Part shown: in pieces, positions 14,826-22,669 of the stretch | How the letters are laid out: each line of letters begins with the position of its first letter | Numbering within the stretch: position 1 is the stretch's first letter | Assembly: GCA_944388405.1 (NCBI GenBank) | Contig: CALXIQ010000031.1 | Coordinates: 1-32,307 of the forward strand | Direction of reading: 5' to 3' | DNA: 32,307 nt | Source: an uncultured Ruminococcus sp. | GTDB lineage: Bacteria; Bacillota; Clostridia; Oscillospirales; Ruminococcaceae | The notes under the pieces: generated by a model | The model's database searches: none | Told to the model about the DNA's origin: nothing | What the model saw: the letters and a program-made list of their open reading frames with translations, nothing else | Program-made: the position numbers and the translations under genes

Positions 14826-16844
14826 CTATTTTTCAGCCGAGATGTCGGCTGCGGACTTACTTTTCTTTTTTGCGGGAGCTTTTTTCTTGGCTGCGGATTT
14901 AGCCCCGTCGCTTTTCTTTTTCCCTGCGGTTTTCCTTGGCTTTCTTACCGGCGCTTTCTTAACGGTAAAATACATTGCGGAAAACGGCGGAATATCTATG
15001 CAGATGGAATTATCAAAGCCGTGCATGGGAACTGCCTTTGACTTGACCGTTCCGTTTACGCAAGGCGAACCGTCGGGCGAGGTTGAATTGAGCACCTCGG
15101 TATAAGAACCTTTATAGGGAACGCCGAAGCAGTAGGATGTCCTTCCCACCGGCACGAAATTACATACGATTATAACCTCGTTGCCCATCTGGTCAAAGCG
15201 TCTGAAAACGATTATGCTCTGCTTGTAATCGTCGTTTGATATCCAGCTGAAGCCGCCCCAGGTAAAATCATTTTCCCACAGCTGCTTGTGGTCAAGATAA
15301 AAATGATTGAGCGTTTTTATAAACTTCCAGTAGTTACGATGATTTTCGTACTCGTCAATCATAAACCACTCAAGACCGTTTTCATAATCCCACTCTCTGA
15401 ACTGAGCAAACTCGGAACCCATAAACAGCAGTTTTTTGCCGGGATGAGCCATCATATACGCCATAAACAGCCTTGCCTGAGCAAACTTCTGATCCACATC
15501 CGCTCCGAACATCTTGTTTACAAGGGACGCCTTTCCGTGAACAACCTCATCGTGGGAAATGGGAAGAATAAAATTCTCAGAAAATGCGTAGAAAAACGAG
15601 AATGTCAGCATATCGTGATGAAACGCTCTGTTTATCGGGTCCATTGACATATACTTGAGCATATCGTTCATCCAGCCCATATTCCACTTGAAGTTAAATC
15701 CCAGACCTCCGTCGCTGGTTGGCTTTGTAACCATCGGCCACGCAGTAGACTCCTCAGCAATCATAAGGGTTTTGGGATTGCGGGCGAATACCGCTTCATT
15801 AAGCTTCTTTAAAAACTCTATTGCCTCAAGATTTTCTTTTCCTCCGTAAATATTCGGAGTCCATTCTCCGTCTCTGCGGTCATAATCAAGATACAGCATT
15901 GAAGCTACAGCGTCTACTCTCAATCCGTCCACATGGAATTTCTCTATCCAGTAAAGAGCGTTTGAAATAAGGAAAGACCTTACCTCGCCCCTTCCGTAAT
16001 CGAATACTCTGGTACCCCAAGCCAGATGATCACGCTTTTTAGGGTCGGCGTATTCATAAGAAGGACCTCCGTCAAATTCAAACAGTCCCGCCTCATCTCT
16101 GGGAAAATGTGCAGGAACCCAATCGAGTATAACCGCTATTCCCTCCTGATGGAACATATCTATCATCTTCATCAAATCGGCAGGAGTGCCGAATCTTGAA
16201 GTCGGTGCATAATAGCCTATTCCCTGATACCCCCACGAACCGTCGAAGGGATATTCCGCAAGCGGCATAAGCTCGATATGAGTATAGCCCATATCCTTCA
16301 TATACGGAATAATCTGACGGGCAAAGGAAATATAGCTCATATATTTGCCGTCCGGATTCGTCTTCCAGGAATTCAGATGAACCTCGTAAATGTTCATGGG
16401 AGAATTATAAATATCCTTGCTCTCCTTATCCTTCATCCACTTTTCGTCCGACCACTTGTATCCGTCGATGTCATAAATTTTGCTGGCGGTAGATGGATTA
16501 ACCTCCATATGGGTGCCGTAGGGGTCAGCCTTTAATCTGACCTTTCCGTCGCAGCCTTTAACTGCAAACTTATAGGCGTCAAACTCCTTCAGTCCCTCGA
16601 TAAACGTTTCCCACACCTCAGTAGTGGCAATCATCTCCATAGGATTGGCTTCCTCGTCCCAGTTGTTGAAATCCCCCACAACCGAAACCGACTGCGCCTT
16701 TGCCGCCCATACTCTGAAATAATGTCCCTCTCTGCCGTCCTTCTCACCCTTGTGACAGCCGAGAAATTCGTATGTCATAAAATTCGTTCCCTGATGGAAC
16801 AAATGCAGCGGAAGCTTATAGTCTTCCGGTATTTTACTAATCAT
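14826..16844 (-). CDS. glgB: 1,4-alpha-glucan branching enzyme with lysine-rich C-terminal tail
   Basis: GH13 branching enzyme introducing alpha-1,6 links into glycogen. The start used here gives 672 aa: ATG 16844 (MISKIPEDYKLPLHLFHQGTNF) with AAGGAGG upstream at a longish 14-nt spacing. The frame is open to an ATG at 16985, but that one has no RBS and the extra residues look non-coding. After a CBM48-type N-terminal domain (VVGDFNNWD) come the GH13 motifs: DWVPAHFPRD, the nucleophile segment GLRVDAVASMLYLDY, the acid in MIAEEST and PISHDEVVHGK. The last 44 residues (14829-14960) are a Lys/Ala/Pro/Ser tail with about 16 Lys and 2 Arg, resembling histone-H1-like tails and not normal for GlgB. 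First gene of the glg operon. Confidence 0.93.
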   Translation of the reverse strand: MISKIPEDYKLPLHLFHQGTNFMTYEFLGCHKGEKDGREGHYFRVWAAKAQSVSVVGDFNNWDEEANPMEMIATTEVWETFIEGLKEFDAYKFAVKGCDGKVRLKADPYGTHMEVNPSTASKIYDIDGYKWSDEKWMKDKESKDIYNSPMNIYEVHLNSWKTNPDGKYMSYISFARQIIPYMKDMGYTHIELMPLAEYPFDGSWGYQGIGYYAPTSRFGTPADLMKMIDMFHQEGIAVILDWVPAHFPRDEAGLFEFDGGPSYEYADPKKRDHLAWGTRVFDYGRGEVRSFLISNALYWIEKFHVDGLRVDAVASMLYLDYDRRDGEWTPNIYGGKENLEAIEFLKKLNEAVFARNPKTLMIAEESTAWPMVTKPTSDGGLGFNFKWNMGWMNDMLKYMSMDPINRAFHHDMLTFSFFYAFSENFILPISHDEVVHGKASLVNKMFGADVDQKFAQARLFMAYMMAHPGKKLLFMGSEFAQFREWDYENGLEWFMIDEYENHRNYWKFIKTLNHFYLDHKQLWENDFTWGGFSWISNDDYKQSIIVFRRFDQMGNEVIIVCNFVPVGRTSYCFGVPYKGSYTEVLNSTSPDGSPCVNGTVKSKAVPMHGFDNSICIDIPPFSAMYFTVKKAPVRKPRKTAGKKKSDGAKSAAKKKAPAKKKSKSAADISAEK

Positions 16845-17021
16845 ATCAACCGTCCGCACCTCCTTGAAACCGAAGGGCTCTCCTTTCATCGTGTTTTTCG
16901 CCGAAAGCCGCCCGACAATACCCCGACAGCCCCGACTCTGTGACCTGTGATTTCTGCCGACGACGTCGGCGACCTCTTTGCACATTATGGGAAATTAAAA
17001 TATAATCTTTCCCATGCTTTT
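16845..17021 (-). promoter_or_regulatory. Long leader of the glg operon
   Basis: About 170 nt separate the predicted transcription start from the chosen glgB start. The leader contains GGGAAA..TTTCCC and a GC-rich hairpin GCCGAC-GTC-GTCGGC near the ATG at 16985. No known riboswitch motif is recognised. It could be a plain leader, an N-terminal extension of GlgB, or a site of post-transcriptional control. Confidence 0.3.
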
Positions 17022-17050
17022 ATTTTAACCCATTTTACACGAATTTGCAA
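17022..17050 (-). promoter_or_regulatory. Promoter of the glgBCDA operon
   Basis: Minus strand TTGCAA (17050-17045), 17-nt spacer, TAAAAT (17027-17022). It lies between spoIIE and glgB, both on this strand. No clear terminator follows spoIIE, so some read-through from spoIIE is possible. Confidence 0.55.
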
Positions 17051-17140
17051 TAGTTTTAGTAATTAATTTCAGATTGTCACAGAATTCAACACTACTTTTT
17101 GTGCATTTTGACGATGGATTTGCCATATTAATACATAAAA

Positions 17141-19423
17141 TTATCCCCTGACGTCAACAAAAACCACAACAATTGAAATATCGTCTCTTTTTCCGCCGTT
17201 TTTAACGCTCATAGCCTGCTCGCCAAGCTGCTGTGCAATCTCCTTTGGCTGAACGATTCCTCGCTTCAACATTGATGAAAGCCTGCGTATTGTCATCTCT
17301 CCCACTCCGTCCGAAGTCATTACAATAATATCTCCCTTAAAAAGCTTAAAGCTGAAGCTGTCAGGTGGACATTCCGCCAGAATACCTGCAGGAAACGCCT
17401 GTCCGCCGATGGTTTTAAACGCTCCGTCACGATAAAGATAAGCAGGGGCTGCTCCCGATTTGAGAAACTCGGCGCTTCCTCCGCACAAATCAAGCCGCAG
17501 CAGGTCCAATGTGGCAAAAGATTCCTCCCAGCCTTTTACTCTTAAAATCGAATTGATGAGCCTATGAGCGGTAGGCATTGAAAAGCCTGCCTTCAACAGC
17601 CTACGAGCCAGACTTACCGCAAACATTGAATCAAGCCTTGCTCTTTTTCCCGTTCCCATTCCGTCGGAAAGAATAACATATTTTTCGCATGCCGTAACCT
17701 CAAGGGTGTCAAGCGTATCGCCCGAATACTCGTTGTCGCCGCAGGACGCTTGAAATGTTCCCACAGAAATTTCAAAGCGTGGCAACTCGTTAAAGGAAAG
17801 CTTACTTATATTATCGACCTGAGTAATTACGGGTATGTCAAAATCATTTTCGACAATCGAGCTTATTGCGGTGGTAAGCCTTACAAGATCCCCCTTGAAT
17901 TCTGCGGTGAGAAACACCTCTGCTCTCTGGGTGCTGTTTTCATCTATATAAACGCACGCCTTGGCGTTAGGGTATCCAAGTCGGGCGAAATAATCCCTTA
18001 CCTGAGCCGAAAGCGACGGATCAACCGCTCTTACCTGCCCGACTCTGTATGACAGGTCGCTTAAAATGTCCTCCATTGACGAAAGCTGCTCGGTCAGTAT
18101 TTCCCTCAGCTCTCTGACCCTTATATTATCAGCCTTTTCAGCCAGAAGATTTTTATAGCACTCATTGAACACGGTTGTCAGCGTCGGTATCATGCAGCAC
18201 ATTGGCAGATACTTGTGAACATCGTGCTCGCTTATTCCGTTGTATTTCATAACCGTCTGTTCAAGCTGTTCAAACGCCTGCTTCGCCACAGTTGGCGACT
18301 TTTTCCAGCACATTCGGAACATCTGACAACTGCTGCACACCCCTGCGCATACCCTTACCTTAAGGTCGGCGTTTTCGGCTTTCTTGTCTATTGCGGCTGA
18401 TACCAGCGCTATCTGCCCCCTTATATCCCCAAGAGTTTTGGATGCAAAATTAAGTCTTGAAGAGGCGGTCTGTCCCACAAGGTCCACCGAATTGCGCACC
18501 CCGAAAAATTTTGCCGCCGTTTTTTTCAGCGCCGAAACGGGGCAGGCAATAAATATCACGCAGCCCACCAGCAAATCGGCAAACATAAAAAAAGTATCGG
18601 AATTTACGCCTATCGCCACAAGGCTTATCAGAGAAACGCCGATAAACGCCACAACCGCGGCAAGCGCTCCGAACTGCACAAAAGCGCCGCAGATTAATCC
18701 CGAGGTTGCAAGCAGCAAGGTATTGCCTGCAAGAGGGGGACTGTAAAGCAGTATTCCGCAGGTGGTAAGAGCTCCCACAACAGCGCCGCCTGCAGTCTTA
18801 TATTTTCTCACCGCCGCCAGCAGAGCGAACGCCCCGAACGCTCTTCCCGCATTTATGTACGGCAATGGCGCTGCCGCAAGGGTTGAAACGGTCATGATAT
18901 AAAGAATAGACGCAAAAACCCCGTTAAGTCCTCCCAGCTGGAAAACTCCCTCACAGCGGTAATTGTGCTGAACGGTCTTGACGATAAACACAAGGCATCC
19001 GCCTATCAATGCGGATATCATTCGCAGCGATGCCGTATAGGCGTCCGCAGGTACCGCAATTGACATAACACAACCGAACAGTATCATCACGCCCGAAGTA
19101 AGCAGGCCCATAAAAATCGGATTGTCCTTACGGCTGTCATGCATAACGGTAAGCCTTATTCCGGCAATCACCAGTATTGAACACAGCTGAATTATGCCGT
19201 TTTCGATATTTCCGAAAGTTATGTAGCTCAGTGCCGAGCCGAGAAACGCAGGAATTATATATCCTCCCGACATCACAGCCACTACTACATTCACCGGCGA
19301 AGGATACCCCATTATTTTACCAAGCGACGCCACAAAAGCCACTGCCGCAGTAAGAATGCAGCCTACAGCGTTTATACTCTTTCCCTGAGTGTGCAGGTCA
19401 GTATTGCCCTTAATTTTCAACAT
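17141..19423 (-). CDS. spoIIE: Stage II sporulation protein E (membrane PP2C phosphatase)
   Basis: About 760 aa. The N-terminal 320 residues contain roughly ten hydrophobic segments, then a regulatory region with clustered cysteines (VCAGVCSSCQMFRMCW), and a C-terminal PP2C/SpoIIE domain with ILSDGMGTGKRA, SCGDNEYSGD, TSDGVGE and KRDDISIVVV, which carry the metal-binding aspartates. SpoIIE dephosphorylates SpoIIAA to release sigma-F in the forespore and acts at the asymmetric septum. Start: ATG 19423 fits the AGGAAGTGGTG upstream better than the GTG at 19435. No spo genes adjoin it. Its presence implies the organism carries a sporulation programme, although this alone does not prove that it sporulates. 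Confidence 0.92.
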   Translation of the reverse strand: MLKIKGNTDLHTQGKSINAVGCILTAAVAFVASLGKIMGYPSPVNVVVAVMSGGYIIPAFLGSALSYITFGNIENGIIQLCSILVIAGIRLTVMHDSRKDNPIFMGLLTSGVMILFGCVMSIAVPADAYTASLRMISALIGGCLVFIVKTVQHNYRCEGVFQLGGLNGVFASILYIMTVSTLAAAPLPYINAGRAFGAFALLAAVRKYKTAGGAVVGALTTCGILLYSPPLAGNTLLLATSGLICGAFVQFGALAAVVAFIGVSLISLVAIGVNSDTFFMFADLLVGCVIFIACPVSALKKTAAKFFGVRNSVDLVGQTASSRLNFASKTLGDIRGQIALVSAAIDKKAENADLKVRVCAGVCSSCQMFRMCWKKSPTVAKQAFEQLEQTVMKYNGISEHDVHKYLPMCCMIPTLTTVFNECYKNLLAEKADNIRVRELREILTEQLSSMEDILSDLSYRVGQVRAVDPSLSAQVRDYFARLGYPNAKACVYIDENSTQRAEVFLTAEFKGDLVRLTTAISSIVENDFDIPVITQVDNISKLSFNELPRFEISVGTFQASCGDNEYSGDTLDTLEVTACEKYVILSDGMGTGKRARLDSMFAVSLARRLLKAGFSMPTAHRLINSILRVKGWEESFATLDLLRLDLCGGSAEFLKSGAAPAYLYRDGAFKTIGGQAFPAGILAECPPDSFSFKLFKGDIIVMTSDGVGEMTIRRLSSMLKRGIVQPKEIAQQLGEQAMSVKNGGKRDDISIVVVFVDVRG

Positions 19424-19566
19424 TATTATCACCACTTCCTATATTTTTGCACGACTTGAACATCAATATCATATCAAAAATATACGGCGTAATATGTCAT
19501 AAGAAAGGGAATGTTATAGTCTTTTCATCTGCACAAAACGACAGCAATCGCTGCGTTGAATTTATT

Positions 19567-20433
19567 CTAAAATCCGCACACAGTCTTTAACTCCTCGGAA
19601 AATTTTATAAGCTGCTCCATTGAAAGCTTTTCGGGTCTTACGCTTTCTTCAAGACCGCAGCGTTTTACCGCCTCTGAAACCTTTGATTTATCTATGCTGA
19701 GAGACGCCGAAACCGAGTTTACCAGCGTCTTTCTTCGCTGAGAAAACGCTCCTCTTACCGTTTGGAAGAAGAATTTTTCATCGGTTACTCCAAGAGGAGT
19801 GGTTTCTTTTATATCGAATCTCACCACACAGCTGTCCACATTTGGCGGCGGCATAAAGCTGCCTCTTGACACGTTAAAAAGCAGCTTAGGCTGTGAAAAG
19901 TAATTTATGGCAACTGTGACCGCTCCCATTTCTCTTGTACCCATTTTGGCGCACAGACGCTGTCCCGCTTCTTTCTGCACCATTACCGTTATTGATTTTA
20001 TGGGAAGCCTTTCCTCCATAAGCCGCATTATAACGGGAGATGTGATGTAATACGGAAGATTGGCGCACACTGCTACCTCAAGCCCATTAAACTCCTCCTC
20101 TATCAGCTTATGAAGGTCTACCTTCATTATATCGTCATTTATAATCTTAACGTTTGAATGTTCCGCAAGAGTTTCCTCAAGCACCGGAATCAGACGGCTG
20201 TCTATCTCCACCGCTACTACCTTATCAGCTCGCTTTGCCAGCTCGTTTGTAAGCACTCCGATACCGGTGCCTATCTCGATTATCCCGAAGCCCTTTGCGG
20301 CGTTGCCCATTTCGGCAATCTTGGGGCAAACTGTTGGATTTACAAGAAAGTTCTGTCCCAGCGCTTTGGAAAATGTGAAATTGTGACGTTTAAGCACGTC
20401 TTTTATGACGTTTATATTGCAAAGATTATCCAT
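19567..20433 (-). CDS. rsmA: 16S rRNA dimethyladenosine transferase
   Basis: SAM-dependent enzyme that dimethylates the two adjacent adenines in the 3' terminal helix of 16S rRNA during 30S maturation (KsgA). 288 aa, usual length. Motifs: FSKALGQNFLVN (21-32), the SAM loop IEIGTGIGVLT, VEID, the catalytic NLPYYITSP and the C-terminal RGSFMPPPNVDS and FSQRRKTL. It has its own consensus promoter (20494-20522) and lies 143 nt upstream of spoIIE on the same strand; the gap 19424-19566 has no clear terminator. The conserved ribosome-maturation motifs distinguish it from Erm resistance methylases. Confidence 0.95.
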   Translation of the reverse strand: MDNLCNINVIKDVLKRHNFTFSKALGQNFLVNPTVCPKIAEMGNAAKGFGIIEIGTGIGVLTNELAKRADKVVAVEIDSRLIPVLEETLAEHSNVKIINDDIMKVDLHKLIEEEFNGLEVAVCANLPYYITSPVIMRLMEERLPIKSITVMVQKEAGQRLCAKMGTREMGAVTVAINYFSQPKLLFNVSRGSFMPPPNVDSCVVRFDIKETTPLGVTDEKFFFQTVRGAFSQRRKTLVNSVSASLSIDKSKVSEAVKRCGLEESVRPEKLSMEQLIKFSEELKTVCGF

Positions 20434-20493
20434 ATTTAAGTTATGTTCCTTTCATGCGGACATCAATCGTGCCGCAGCAACTTATTATGGTTT

Positions 20494-20522
20494 ATTTTAA
20501 CATAGTATTTACAGTTTGTCAA
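20494..20522 (-). promoter_or_regulatory. rsmA promoter
   Basis: Minus strand TTGACA (20522-20517), 17-nt spacer, TAAAAT (20499-20494). Divergent from the small gene at 20632. Confidence 0.75.
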
Positions 20523-20582
20523 CCGACAAGCAATATTATTTTTTATTTTTAGCGGTTTATTTTATCCCTTTGAAGGAAACAA

Positions 20583-20609
20583 TATAATCACGGTTATTTC
20601 CCGGGAAAT
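20583..20609 (+). promoter_or_regulatory. -10 element and 14-bp palindrome upstream of the 83-aa gene
   Basis: TATAAT (20583-20588), with only a weak -35, is followed by the perfect palindrome ATTTCCCGGGAAAT (20596-20609), which would lie right at the predicted transcription start. It looks like a repressor operator. The palindrome stands out as GC-rich in an AT-rich gap. Confidence 0.45.
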
Positions 20610-20631
20610 TTTTAAAAAAGGAGCGTTTTAA

Positions 20632-20883
20632 ATGGACAAACGAAACTATTCCAACGGTCTTGAGCTGCCTTTGGGGCTTGCTATGGCAATGGCACAGAAT
20701 CCTCAGGCAATGGAGCGGTTTGCTTCGCTTACGCCGCTGCAAAAAAAACAGCTTATATCAAACGCCCACAACGCTCATTCAAAGGGAGAAATGCAAAGTC
20801 TGGTGGAAAGCCTAAACGACAGCTCCCAGAGCGTTACAGGCGGAATATATACAAACAACATGCTTCCCCGGCAGAATATATAG
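20632..20883 (+). CDS. Small conserved-type hypothetical protein, 83 aa
   Basis: AAAAAGGAG precedes ATG 20632 at a good distance. The product is MDKRNYSNGLELPLG followed by an amphipathic helical segment (LAMAMAQNPQAMERFASLTPLQKKQLISNAH) and ends in a Ser/Asn-rich tail. It resembles the short uncharacterised clostridial proteins that share a LPxGxxMAxAQNxxAMxxF..L core, recalled from memory and without an assigned function. It is soluble with no signal peptide. Its helical hairpin character would suit a small binding or adaptor protein. It stands alone, divergent from rsmA and upstream of the purine leader. Confidence 0.7.
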   Translation: MDKRNYSNGLELPLGLAMAMAQNPQAMERFASLTPLQKKQLISNAHNAHSKGEMQSLVESLNDSSQSVTGGIYTNNMLPRQNI

Positions 20884-20938
20884 TGATTTTGCACAACAAA
20901 GCCAAGGTTCGTTAATATAAATTTTATATAATACGGTG

Positions 20939-20967
20939 TTGAAATTTCTATGTGAATATAGTACAAT
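20939..20967 (+). promoter_or_regulatory. Promoter of the RNA upstream of purE
   Basis: TTGAAA (20939-20944), 17-nt spacer, TACAAT (20962-20967). Predicted start about 20973. A single partial PurBox-like sequence (AAGGTTCGTTAAT, 20904-20916) lies upstream. Confidence 0.75.
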
Positions 20968-20972
20968 ATTAA

Positions 20973-21226
20973 TGTAAGGTTCTATGCTCTGACAAAGTAA
21001 AGGTTTGCTAAAACGATGAAGAGCAGAGCTTGGACTATATTTGAGTGTTTCGGGAGGAGAGAGAATGAAAAAAGCTTATTATGCAAGTGCTGTTTTTTCT
21101 TTTTATTCCTCTTATACTTCACGGGATATGTCCGAATCATTCGGGTGTGTTCTTAGCTTTTCGCACTCAAATCATATTTATAACTGCAAAATTTAAAACT
21201 GCAACGCTATAGTTGCAGTTTTTTTC
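20973..21226 (+). ncRNA. Structured RNA upstream of purE; candidate 6S RNA
   Basis: A roughly 250-nt transcribed unit runs from a sigma-A promoter to an intrinsic terminator with no good ORF. Visible pairing: GCTCTG (20986-20991) with CAGAGC (21024-21029); a 9-bp closing stem ATTTGAGTG (21039-21047) with CACTCAAAT (21164-21172); a long imperfect hairpin between about 21057 and 21113; and a small hairpin CCGAA-TCA-TTCGG (21132-21144) on the 3' side of the open central region. Closing stem, large bubble, terminal stem and a small 3'-side hairpin is the 6S RNA plan, and from memory 6S RNA genes often lie directly upstream of purE in clostridia. It could instead be a purine-operon leader. No purine, ZTP or PRPP riboswitch core was recognised. 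Confidence 0.5.
21197..21226 (+). terminator. Intrinsic terminator between the RNA and purE
   Basis: AACTGCAAC (21197-21205) pairs perfectly with GTTGCAGTT (21212-21220) across a 6-nt loop, followed by a T-run to 21225. A partial repeat of the left arm (AACTGCAA, 21182-21189) just upstream could offer alternative pairing. Confidence 0.85.
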
Positions 21227-21313
21227 TTGACCGGCTGGCAATTTTCAGGATGAATTCTTTCTCCTCACAAATCCCACCGGCAATATTTATTATGCTCAAC
21301 AGGAGGATGCTTT

Positions 21314-21811
21314 ATGAAAAAAGTTGCGGTAATAATGGGCTCGGACAGCGATTTCCCCGTTGTGAAGGACGCTGTGTGCGAGCTGAAAAAATACGGAGTG
21401 CCCGTGGAGTGCCGGGTAATGTCTGCTCACAGAACCCCCGAGCTTGCTTCACAATTTGCTACAAACGCCAAGGCTGACGGCTTCGGGGTTATAATCTGCG
21501 CTGCCGGAATGGCGGCTCACCTTGCCGGAGTTATTGCGGGACACACCACCCTTCCCGTAATCGGCATTCCAATCAAGTCCTCCACCCTTGACGGACTTGA
21601 CGCACTGCTGGCAACTGTTATGATGCCCTCGGGAATACCTGTGGCTACAGTTGCAATAAACGGTGCAAAGAATGCGGCTGTGCTGGCAATACAGATGCTT
21701 GCTCTTTCGGATGAGGAACTGAGCAAAAAGCTTGAACAGGCAAAGCTTGATATGATTGAGGGAGTAAAGGCTAAGAACGAGGCTCTTCAGGAGAAGGTAG
21801 CCGAGCTGTAA
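21314..21811 (+). CDS. purE: N5-carboxyaminoimidazole ribonucleotide mutase
   Basis: Moves the carboxyl group of N5-CAIR to give CAIR in de novo purine synthesis. 165 aa, typical length. It carries the MGSDSDFP nucleotide loop (9-16), the catalytic SAHRTPE segment (about 38-44) and the [17 protein letters not shown] region. AGGAGG (21301-21306) is 7 nt before ATG. It is the first gene of the purine cluster, 87 nt after the terminator at 21226. Class I PurE normally works with PurK, which is not in this window. A weak promoter-like TTGACC near 21228 might give purE its own start. Confidence 0.94.
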   Translation: MKKVAVIMGSDSDFPVVKDAVCELKKYGVPVECRVMSAHRTPELASQFATNAKADGFGVIICAAGMAAHLAGVIAGHTTLPVIGIPIKSSTLDGLDALLATVMMPSGIPVATVAINGAKNAAVLAIQMLALSDEELSKKLEQAKLDMIEGVKAKNEALQEKVAEL

Positions 21812-21877
21812 TCGGACGGCGGCTGACCGACTGATGTGTTAAAAATAAATTTGTATATTTTTTAGGAGGAATTATAA

Positions 21878-22600
21878 ATGGAAAACATAGTAAAAATGGA
21901 ACAGCTCTACGAGGGCAAAGCAAAGAAAGTATTCGCAACCAACGACCCCGACCTTGTTATCGTTGACTACAAGGACGACGCCACAGCTTTCAACGGCGAA
22001 AAGAAAGGTACAATTCTGGGCAAGGGCGCTATCAACAACAAGATGACCAACCTTATGCTCAGGTTGCTTGAAAAGGAAGGCGTTCCTACTCACTATGTGG
22101 AGGAAATCAGCGACAGAGAAACAATCGTTAAGAAGGTTGAGATTGTTCCCCTTGAGGTTATTGTAAGAAACGTTGCCGCGGGAAGCTTTTCAAAGAAGCT
22201 GGGCATTGAGGAGGGTACTCCCCTCAAGCAGCCTACCCTTGAATTCAGCTACAAGTGCGACGAGCTGGGCGACCCCTTCATCAACGACTATTACGCACTC
22301 GGTCTGGGTCTTGCCACCGAGGAGGAAATCAAGGACATCACAAAGTACGCTTTCATGGTAAACGACTTTATGGTTAAGTTCTTCAAAAAGGTAAATGTTG
22401 ACCTTATCGACTTTAAGATTGAATTCGGCAGATTCCACGGAAAGATCATTCTTGCCGACGAAATTTCACCCGACACCTGCCGTTTCTGGGATTCAACAAC
22501 TCATGAAAAGCTTGACAAGGACAGATTCCGCAGAGATATGGGCGGCGTAGAGGACGCTTATCAGGAAATGATGAAGAGGGTTACCGAAGCCGAGCTTTAA
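21878..22600 (+). CDS. purC: SAICAR synthetase
   Basis: Joins CAIR and aspartate using ATP to give SAICAR. 240 aa. Motifs: [14 protein letters not shown] at the ATP loop, [23 protein letters not shown], and the metal/ATP site [35 protein letters not shown] lies just before the ATG. It is the second gene of the cluster, 66 nt after purE, and acts on the product of PurE. Confidence 0.95.
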   Translation: MENIVKMEQLYEGKAKKVFATNDPDLVIVDYKDDATAFNGEKKGTILGKGAINNKMTNLMLRLLEKEGVPTHYVEEISDRETIVKKVEIVPLEVIVRNVAAGSFSKKLGIEEGTPLKQPTLEFSYKCDELGDPFINDYYALGLGLATEEEIKDITKYAFMVNDFMVKFFKKVNVDLIDFKIEFGRFHGKIILADEISPDTCRFWDSTTHEKLDKDRFRRDMGGVEDAYQEMMKRVTEAEL

Positions 22601-22669
22601 TTTTGATAAAAAACATACCAAGGTTTTGACACATACTCAACCAATAATATTTAATAAGAGGTTCTGCCA

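Noticed and set aside
20973..21226. Purine, PRPP, ZTP or T-box riboswitch upstream of purE
   Set aside because: None of the conserved core sequences of these classes could be found by eye; the fold looks closer to 6S RNA.
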